DNA of 64,000 bases, taken from assembly GCA_021464415.1 (NCBI GenBank), contig CM038467.1:32109248-32173247 (forward strand), read 5' to 3'. A program made the translations under genes and the position numbers. Of this stretch, positions 1-10,300 are shown one piece after another; the first letter of the stretch is position 1, and every line of letters begins with the position of its first letter. The notes under the pieces are model-generated. The model worked only from the letters and a program-made list of their open reading frames with translations. It did no database searches and was not told the origin of the DNA. This DNA is from Lonicera japonica (taxonomy: Eukaryota; Streptophyta; Magnoliopsida; Dipsacales; Caprifoliaceae).

Positions 1-3000
1 TTTGATCGGGCCTTGGGTTTTGGATTCTTTGAAAATTCAAGTAATTTTCATTACTTTTTAAACCTTCATTTTATTTTATTAGTTTTGAATTTCTTATTTT
101 GAATGTAAAATAGGGTTTCTAACTTAGTCATGGGTGGTTCAGTTATTTGCATAGTTTTTGCTTCAAATTTCAGCGAGTAATTTTTACTTTAGAAGATTGC
201 GTATTCACACGTCTCAACCGATAAGTTGTTTCTGATTTTACATTTTTCATAGTAGAATTATTATTAATTTTCTAACAAACAATTCATTGTAAATAGCGAT
301 GAACTCCGTTGTCCACAGGAGAAAGAAAGTTAATGGAGAGAAAAACTCAATCGGCTCTTATAATTGTTTTAATCAGTTATTTGGTCGGAATATGGGTTCT
401 TAATTTCTGATTGGCAAATTAATAACCGATAAGAACAAATTCTGACCCGATAAATAATGTGTTAAAACCTCTCTAACTTGGGCTAATAAACACACACTAA
501 CAAAGAAAACTATACCAACTCTTCTACAATTAATGTTATACCATAAAGAAAAACCTTAATAAATTGCATGTTTATTTGTCCTTGATGCAATAAAACTTCC
601 CTGAATTGATAGAAAATGAATTCCATTTCTTCTAGTGTACATGATTCTTTCGATCCGGTGGCATGATCAGTTCCATCTAATATGATATGGATATATTATA
701 ATACCCGGTGTATTATGTATTTATAATAACTCTTTGTTCAAGAATTGGACTTTAGTTTTAATGTATAAATGGTCTTTAAATGAAGTTGTATAAAAGGATT
801 TATATGTGGAGTGGTTTTATTATATATCTTGATGTGAAATTGAACCACGGCAAAAAAACAAATTTAATTCTTGCAGCATGGACCATTGATTATAAAAACT
901 CCACATGTCAAAAAATTTTCAATGAAGTTTTAAAACAGGATATATTTCGATGATATTTGAATTTCTTTAAAATTTTACCCACCGTTAACGTACGGCACTG
1001 TGATTAACCATATTTCGGAAGTCTAAACCTCTTAATGAGAATTGGAGCATCACAAATACGTCATGAGAAATCACTTTAAATATTTGTTCTTGCTTACTGA
1101 ATAAAAAGGTGAAGACCTCTTTTGATCTATTAATTGCAGTACTTATTCCACATTCAGTTGAAGAAGCACACAAAACTAAATGGACCAACAAAATTGATCT
1201 GAGCCACCTTAACCATGTTCCCAAGTACAGTATAAAAATTTGAAGAATTGAAACTTTGATATGGAGTTCTGTTTGTAAAAAGTTAAAAACATATTGAATT
1301 AGATTAGACTCACTCATTTCTTATTCTTTCTTTGAACAAAAATATTTTAAGCATGTGATATCATTTTTAACAATTATCCATATGCTTGATGGCCAAAATG
1401 TGAAATTGTGATCTAGGCCGAACCCTATATATAGACCCATCAAAATGCATGCGAAAAAAAAAAACTAAAGCGGTTCGATCCGGTCTAATATTATAAATCG
1501 ACTCAATCCAATTTCTAATATATTGAAATAGACCGTCTTTTTTATTGGACAATAAAATAGACCATCTTGAGTCACCCAATAAAAGTTCACCTTACTATTA
1601 AGAGTTGAGAAAATGGGTTGAAAGGGACCATTTCACAATTATATGAATAATATTTAAGGATATACAATTTGCATTTTCATTAGGCATGAAGTGCTATCTT
1701 GGACATTTTTTTAAGGATTAATTGTATTCTTATCACACTTTTTTATTTCTTTATTTTTTATAGGCGGTTATTAGGCTCCACCAACCAGCACTTATCAACT
1801 GCCCATTGGTTTTAAGTAGCGAAAAAGGAGTGTGTTTGTTTTGAAATGTAAAAGTAAGGTGCGTTCTTTGGATATGACTTTTTATGGAAAACCTGAACTT
1901 TAACCCAATCCAAAGTCAAAAATAAAACTACTGTAGAAATTTAATATATATACTTGGGCTCACTCTAAAGATGAATGTTTTCACTTGAAAAAAAATGACC
2001 ATCCATTTCAAGAGATAAATAGAGAAAAATTTTCATGAAACATGATCAATGTAATGAGTAGATTAACTCAACAAATTTTCATCAAAAAAATTTCAAACCG
2101 AAAGCGAGCGTAATAAAAATGTGATATATTTTCATTTTTGTCCATTCAAATTTTAAATGATCATATTTATTAGGTTTGATGAAAAAATACCTTCCGTTTC
2201 CCTCATGAAACTGTCAATCCTTTTTTCTCTTTTTGTAACTGTGGACCTTCCTCTTTAAAATGTGCTTATTTATTTATTTATTAATTTTATTCAAATGTAA
2301 TTGAGACTATTAAATTTAATTTTCAAACATTAGAAACTCAACCTTAATTTTAAAAAGTTGGAAATTTTATATATTATTTCTATTTAAAAATAAAATTGAG
2401 ACTCTTAAATTTAAATTTGAAACTTTATAACAGTAACCTTAATTTTAGAAAGGAGGGAGTAAATTCTATCAACTACCAATCAAAATCAACATTTAATTTG
2501 TGACTAGCATTCATTCAAAAGAACAAACCTTGTGTTTTCCCATCATGCCTACCATGTTTTTTTTAAAAGTACCAAACCCTTGCAAGATCCCATGTGCTAT
2601 ATGTCTGTTCAAAATTGTAATCACATAAATATTTTGAATGCTTGGACCAATATTCAACCCTAACTTTACAATTTTGAGGGACAAGTGCTTGTCCTCCAAT
2701 TTCAACTTTATTTTACAAATCAATCTGGGTAGGTAGGTGGTCCCATTTTTAATTTCCCCTTTTGAAATATTTGCTCAAAAGTGTGTTTCAATCCTTGCGT
2801 GCAAAGACTTCTATGTTATATTTTCAATGAAACAAATTTTTTTAATGATAACACTACGTATATTTCCCGGTCTTAAATTAACAATTCCACTTTTTTTTTT
2901 TAAAACATAATCAATGTATTAAATCTCATAATGTAAAATAAGTTATAATCTCAACTATTGCTTTAGTTGAAATAAAGCGTTTTTCAAAACTCCTCAAGGC

Positions 3001-3112
3001 AGACTAAGACTATCATTTTAAGAAGAGAGAGTAATGCTTTTGCATTTGAACAAACATGCGAAAACAAGGGCTTGTTCACACTTTTATGTACTAAATTTCT
3101 TTCTTTTTTTTT
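1..3112. other. Intergenic AT-rich DNA with no recognisable gene
   Basis: No open frame here resembles a known protein. Only weak repeat traces are visible. Positions 2030-2190 resemble one arm of the foldback element at 47473-47800 (shared pattern of 'aatgagtaga' followed by a 'catcaaaaaa'-type stretch). Positions 2300-2460 contain a degenerate direct repeat around 'ttgagact..taaattta' ending in 'aggagggagta', which looks like a Stowaway MITE end. Confidence 0.5.
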
Positions 3113-3232
3113 TTGGTACTGAAGAGGCCCAATGGCAACAATTTCTGCCGTAGTTGTAGTAGCCAGCCCATATTTCAACGCGAACCCAGTTACCCAATTT
3201 CCTTGGGATTCTCTAACCAAATTTGAAATAAA
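3113..3232 (-). pseudogene. RNase H-like relic of a plant non-LTR retroelement
   Basis: A minus-strand frame of about 40 residues reads GNWVTGFALKYGLATTTTAE, which resembles the core of the plant reverse-transcriptase-associated RNase H domain (RVT_3; typical pattern G-W-x-x-G-F ... T-x-x-x-A-E followed by a G-L). The following 'AIGPLQ' fits the expected 'A-x-x-x-G-L' only loosely. No reverse transcriptase or upstream domain is joined to it, so it is a short decayed fragment. It could also be a relic of a host RNase H-like gene. Recognition is by eye only. Confidence 0.45.
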
Positions 3233-3871
3233 GTACCAATGTTTATGCATGTTGTACAATTGATCGTGAGCATAAATTTATCACAAGAGATTAGCTCACA
3301 ATTGACACATAGGTTTAATACCATTACGTCATTTCTGGCAAGAGAAATGCTATAAATCCAATTGCGCTCTGCTCAAGGAGCAGCATAGCAAACAAGTTTA
3401 GGCCTTTCTAAATCTCAAGAATTTGTGTCCTGAATGCATTGCAAGATCATACATTTGGCCAAAGTACAACACTACAATGCACTCGGGACTCTGTCAACAA
3501 AGCCATCATACATATATAACCATAACGACAACACAAATGCACCAACAATGCATCAAACTTGCTGATTCAATCAATTAGCAAAACTGAATGTGTAAGGTAA
3601 ACATCATAGTAAAAATATATCTAATTTTTGCAATCAAGAGAACTTCAGGTGGCAAGAACTACTCTGCATGCGCAACTGCATCAACTCGAACCAGATACTA
3701 TTCAAACTTGCAAATTTTTGACACTTTGCAAGTTGGTACAACCGTAAAATACTATTCAAACTAGCAAATTTTGGACACATTGCGACTAAGTAGAACCAGC
3801 CCGCAGGATAAATACCTAACATAAAACATAGCGAATTACATTCAAAGACAAAAGCCAAATTAAAAGGGCTT

Positions 3872-4395
3872 TTATAATAACAATAAATCAACAACCAATT
3901 GATCAACCAAACAAGTCAAAATCCCCTCTTCAATCTCTACACCATCCTCATATTCTTCAACTTCAAAGTCAACCCATTTCCCGTATTGACTACTCATGTC
4001 CTTCTCCACAAGCTCATCCACCATCAACTCCTCCATGCTTGTCCAGCCACTTATCTCTTTGTATAACTCCTCCCCCAGCCACTCCTTTTTTTGGGAAAAT
4101 CTCATCCACTTGACCCACGATTTGAAACCTCCACCAAAAAGCCGCTCACGTCTAAATTCTAGGCGCTCACTCAGGCAGTCGAACAAGACTTTTCGCTCAA
4201 GCTTTGAGTATTCGTCCATGTTTTTGTCAGATCCGGTTGTTTGATTCTCTAGGTGATCGAAGAGATTGGATTCTACGAATTTGTGGGCCGGGTCGAGCAA
4301 TGAATTCTTTGATATATACTCTGCAGTGCTAAGTACATCTCGGATATATTCTAGTTCCCAGTTGGGCACTATTTCTGATAAATGCAGCTGGTTGC
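3872..4395 (-). CDS. TRM6: TRM6-like coding exon 5 (DUF4378, stop)
   Basis: The acceptor TTTTCAG|GCAACC joins phase 1 from exon 4. It encodes [20 protein letters not shown] through the C-terminal [25 protein letters not shown] and ...[12 protein letters not shown], then TAA at 3874-3872. This is the DUF4378 domain. The conserved W-E-L-E-Y, L-F-D-x-L-x-E-R-L and V-D-x-L-V-E-K-D-M segments are all visible and the frame is unbroken, so the gene looks functional. Confidence 0.85.
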
Positions 4396-7300
4396 CTGAA
4401 AAGGAAGTGAATTTTTTTATTATTAGAATATGAATGTCATGCTTTATGTGAAGAGAGATATAGAGAGGGAGGGGGTGTATAATCATCCAGAAATAAAGCC
4501 TAGTTTATATGATTTTCTCGCAAACTGTTACATTCCACACATTTCTGCTTTGAAGGATCTTGCAACATGAGGATAATAAGATACAATCTTCAGAATTTTG
4601 TTTTTCACAAAAGCTAGAGATGCCTTTCTTTATTGAATCAGTTAACCTTTTGAATGTTTAAGCCAATTATGACTACTTAGCTTGAATGTTCCCTCCAGGA
4701 ACAAAATAACCAGGACTTGAGTTCAATTTGTTGCTGTAATTTTTAAATTATAAACAAAATAAAAAAATAGTTTGCAAATGAAAACCAATTTTAATTAGAT
4801 TTTGATGGCTGATTTTGTGTAGCTTAATTTTAGGAATATACCACTTGTTCAGGTTAAAAAGGGAGAAGTTCCCATAAGACAGGAATACGACTCTTTAATT
4901 TCAGTGGATGTTTAGAAAGGGTATTTTCAATAAACAAATGTAGAAGCTTGTTTAGAAATACATTGTCCACTTTAAAACTCAAATTAGGACTGCCATCTTA
5001 TTTTTAAAGGTAGTTGGATTTTATCTCTCTCTATGAACCTAGGACTAATCTCCTCTTCTACTTTGTATATTACGGGCTGAATTGTCTCATAATTAATGCC
5101 TTCCACCTACGATTTTCACACATTTGCAGCCAAAATTTAGCACTACATATGTATGTAAAGCAAAGCAAGGAACGAAAGAAGAGCAGACAATTCACTGATT
5201 TAGTAACTCTACCAATCAAAGTAATGCTGGTTTTGGCATCTGAGTTGCAACTCCCATCTGTAAAAGCGGGCTCCACAATGGAGATTGGGCTAAAATATTG
5301 ACATTCAAGTCCTTTTTCATATTCACTATTCCTGGCACCACTGCTATGTTCTTCCATCTCTTCTGATCCCTGCAAATGAAGTAGAAACAAATAAACAGAA
5401 AGAATAAGGGTCCTTTGATAAAAAATAAAAAAATAAAAAAATGAAAAATGATTAAAATCACTACTAATTGAGGAATGCTACATTTACCAGTTATTCATAC
5501 CGGATGCTTTGGTGGGTTGTACATCTCACAATCCGGTATGATAATCCGGTAAATGAAGCCATTGAGAATATCATTCTCCCTACTAATTTTCATAAGAAGT
5601 TGGAAAAAGAGATGAGTGATTTGGTGAGACATTCTCCATCTTTTTCTTATTCTTTTTTTTTTCATGGAAAAGTTTTCTTACCCCTCCCCACCATAGAATT
5701 GGGTTCCATGGAAAACTAAAAAGATAATAGAACATCTCACCAAATCATTCATCACTTTTTCCAACATTCGATAAAAACTAGAAGCATTTTTAGTTATTTT
5801 TCAACTTTTTTTTTCCCAATCACATCCTAGGAATTATTTAAAACGGCAAATTTAAGTTGATCATTGTAGCCAAGCAACAGTAGGACTACACTAAAGCAAT
5901 TTCAAGTAATTTTAACGTTTTCTCCTATTTTTATTCCATAAAGACCATAATACATGAACAATTAATAAATGGGACATGGGCCTGGCCATGGGTACAAGAG
6001 AAGAAATATGGGCGTACAAGAAAAATATATTCTTTTCCAAAACCAAAATGGAGTGAAAAGCCCCACCCAATCATGCATCAGTGCCACCTTGCCAGCCTAG
6101 GAAGTCACCCCCTAATGCTTTTGCAGGCTCAAGGTGTGGGGTTTTACAACACTAGGTAGGCAACAGCAACACAATATTCGGCTTTGGAGGTAGCAAATCC
6201 ATTTCCTACCTCAATATGAAGGGTCCAATTGATTGCAAACATGTTGTCTACGTCATTCTGATTTTATGTCTTTGAGCGCAAGAAATGGTACTCGATAACA
6301 ATTCAGTTATCTATTTATCTGTGAAGCTTTTTCTAGATTAACCAAAATCATGTCCACAACAAAAGTAGAACAATACAGAAGCGACAAAGATATGGGTACA
6401 AGAGAAGAAATATGGGTGCACAAGAAAAATATAATCTTAGGCAGTTCTACTTAAATTACTGGAGAACCTTAGCAGTTTCAATAATATTCGTCAATTAGCA
6501 GCTTTCTGGCTTTAAGGTTAAACTGCCTTTGGGGAGGCTAGGCAGTCCACTATTTATTTAGCATATAAAAGAGTAAAAGAAATCAATCTTTACATCAGAA
6601 AAGGCATGAGAATTCACAACGCAAACATTCCCTCTAATCAAATATAGACACAATTTTCAAAACCAAAAAGGAGTGAAAAGCCCCACCCAATCATGCATCA
6701 TCGCCACCTTGCCAGCCTAGGAAGTCACCTCCGGGCTCAAGGTGTGGAGTTTTACAACACTAGGTAGGCAACAGCAACACAATATTTGGCTTTGGAGGTC
6801 GCAAATCCATTTCCTACCTCAATATGAAGGGTCCAATTGATTGCAGACATGTTGTCTACGTCATTCTAATTTTTTGTCTTTGGGCACAAGAAATGGTACT
6901 CGATAACAATTCAGTTATCTATTTACTTTGAAGGTTTTTCTAGATTAACCAAAATCATGTCCACAACAAAAGTAGAACAATCCAGAATCGACAAAGACAT
7001 CAACCTCTAAATATGTATAGTCATCACATATATATAAGTCTGGGGGGGGGCTCAAAGAATGAGAACCAAATCTTCAGGATTGAAAGGTCTTAACTCTTAA
7101 GTATGAACACTACCAGACATCCCTAGGGTAACAAAAATAATTATTCAAGCTACTTGCTTACCTATAAGCATCATATTCCGATAAGATAATGTTGCTGATA
7201 GCATTAATTTTGTTGTCTTCCGAAAACATATTTATAGAAAAAGCAGTAGCTAGATTTCACAATGGCATCTTATAGCAGAGATCTTGATTTACCAGACAAT

Positions 7301-10300
7301 GGCCTATATGTGTTAAAACTCCGCCAGTGTTACTTCAATGCTGCCGGTCCCAAGCCCGGGTAAAGGAGGAGGGTTGTGTTAGGCAGTCGGCAGCCAACGT
7401 TAAACTTAGTCGAATCTTTATGACATGGACAAACGATATAAGAGTGTTAATGCTAGGTCGTTGCCCAGAAGCAACGCGCTGGATCGTCCGAGTCCATAAA
7501 ATGAGCAAGGGCCGCTACATGCCGCCTGGGTGTAGTGAAAAATAAGCAAGGGTTCCCGCATCTTTGTGAACGGGTGCGGGTAAAGAAGCTAGTTCATGAT
7601 AGGAGGATTCGTTTTGGGACTTGGAATTGGCACACTCACAGGAAAATCGATGGAAATAGTTGACCTATGATCAAGGAGGATCATTTCATGTGCCTTCAAG
7701 AAACTAAGTGGGTTGGAGCTAAGGCGAAGGAATAAACTTCGGGTTTTAAGCTTTGGTAACTGGCAAGGTTAAATCGAGAAATGGAGTGGGTATAATTGTC
7801 ACAAATGGTGGAGAAGGACTTGTAGATTAAAGAGGGTAGGAGATAGGATCCTACCCTAAAATTCGTAGTGGAGCAGGACACTTTTAATGTGATAAGTGCT
7901 TATGCACCTCAAGCGGGTGTGAGAACACCTCAAGATAAAATTTTGGGAGGACTTAGAAGGCTTGATCCAGGATTACCACTTAGAGAAAAGATTTTCCTAG
8001 GAGGGGATCTGAATGGGCCTAGGGAGCTCTTCTGAAAACTATAGGGGGGTGCATGGAGGTATGGCATTGGGGTGGTAAATACCGAGGGAAAATCTATCCT
8101 TGATTTCTCGTCTGCTTATGATCTTATGGTTGCCAATACATGTTTTAAGAAGCGGGAGGAGCACCTCATCACATACAAGAGTGGGGCAGCATGCTCGCAG
8201 ATCGATTTCTTCCTCCTTAGGAAAGGAGATCGAAAGAGTTGTATGGACTGTAAAGTCATACCTGGAGAGAGCTTGACTACCCAACATAGAGTCCTGGTGA
8301 TGGATATACGAGTTAAGGGGAAAGTGAAGAGAAGGGGCCAAGGTAAGGTTTCAAGGATTAGATGGTGGCATTTGAAGGGTGAAAAACAAAGGATCTTTCA
8401 ACACAAGGTGCTGGAGGGAGGGTTTTGGGAGGCAAACGGAAGCGCAAATGATATGTGGGACAAGGCGGCCGAGGGGATCAGGAAGATAGCTAAAGAGACG
8501 CTGGGTGAATCAAGAGGGTGTGGACCTAGGGATAAAGAATCTTGGTGGTGGGATGATAGTGTACAAGATAAAGTTAAGGTAAAAAGGAAATGCTTTAAAG
8601 CTTGGTCTCTATGTAAGAATGCGGAAAATTGGGAATCTTACAAAGAAGCAAAGAAAGAGACTAAGAAGGCGGTGAGTATCGAGGACTAAAGTTTTGATGG
8701 ATTATACCAATCTTTAGGCACCAAAGCTGGGGAAAAAGCTATTTACCGACTTGCTAAAGGTCGAGAAAGGAAGACAAAAGACTTGGATCAAGTGAGATGC
8801 ATTAAGGACGAAGAAGGTAATGTCTTGGTTAAAGAACAAGACATACAAGAGAGATGGAAGAACTATTTTCACAAATTATTTAATGAAGGTTACGAGATTT
8901 TAGCATGTGGAGATGAGCTGAACATGCGAGAGGATGACCAAAATTTCACCTTTTATCGCAGAATTCAAGAAAAGGAAGTGAAAGAAGCATTGATACGAAT
9001 GGATAGTGGTAAAGCAGTTGGGCCAGATAGTATACCTATTGAGGTTTGGAAGGGTCTAGGTGATAAAGGCATTGGTTGGCTCACAAGGTTTTTCAACAAG
9101 ATATTGAGGTCAAAGAAGATGCCGGAAGAATGGAGGAGAAGCACCCTAATCCCGATTTATAAGAATAAAGGGGATATACAAAATTGCGGAATTACAGGGG
9201 GATTAAACTCATGAGTCATACTATGAAGTTATGGGAAAGGGTGATTGAGCGGAGACTAAGAAAAGAAACCAGCATTTTAGATAATCAATTTGGTTTTATG
9301 CCCGGAAGGTCGACCATGGAAGCAATTTACTTGTTGCGGCGTTTGATGGAGCAATATCGGAGGGATCAAAAGGACCTACACATGGTTTTCATTGACTTGG
9401 AGAAGGCGTACGATAGGGTACCCAGAGAGATTTTGTGGAAAGCCCTAGAGAAGAAAGGGGTTAGGATTGCCTATATTCGTGTTATCAAGGGACATGTATG
9501 AAGGAGCTATGACTAGTGTGAGAACACATAGTGGGTCCACAGAAGATTTTCCTATAACTATAGGACTACACCAAGGGTCAGCTTTGAGCCCTTATCTGTT
9601 TACCTTGGTCTTGGATGTACTCACGGAACACATTCAAGAGCCAGCACCGCGATGTATGCTGTTTGCAGATGATATTGTCCTAGTGGGTGATCCAGAGAAG
9701 AGCTAAATGGGAAGGTGGAAACTTAGACAAAATTAAAGCGATGGCTTTCGTTTACAGAAGTAAGACAGAATCATGGAGTGCAAGTTCAATAAAAGGCGGA
9801 GCACTACTAACTTAGAGGTAAAAGTTGGGGATAATGTCATACCACAAGTCACTCGGTTTAAGTATCTTGGATCCATTATACAAGAAGATGGGGAGATAGA
9901 GGGAGATGTAAATCACCAAGCAGGATGGTTGAAATGGAGGAAAGCTTCGGGTGTGTTATGTGATAAAAAGGTACCACTCAAGTTAAAAGGAAAATTCTAT
10001 CGTACCGCGGTTAGACCAGCAATGTTGTATGGGACTGAGTGTTGGGCGGTCAAAAGCCAACACGAGAATAAACTAAGTGTAGCTGAGATGAGAATGTTGA
10101 GATGGATGAGTGGCAAGACTAGGAAAGATAAGATCAGGAATGTTACCATCAGAGAGGGAGTTGGGGTGGCACCTATTACAGAAAAGATGGTTGAATCTCG
10201 ACTTAGATGGTTTGGGCATGTATGGAGGAGACCTGCAGATGCCATGGTTAGGAGAGTTGATCATATGGAGGGAAGCCTAGTTGTTAGAGGCAGAGGAAGA

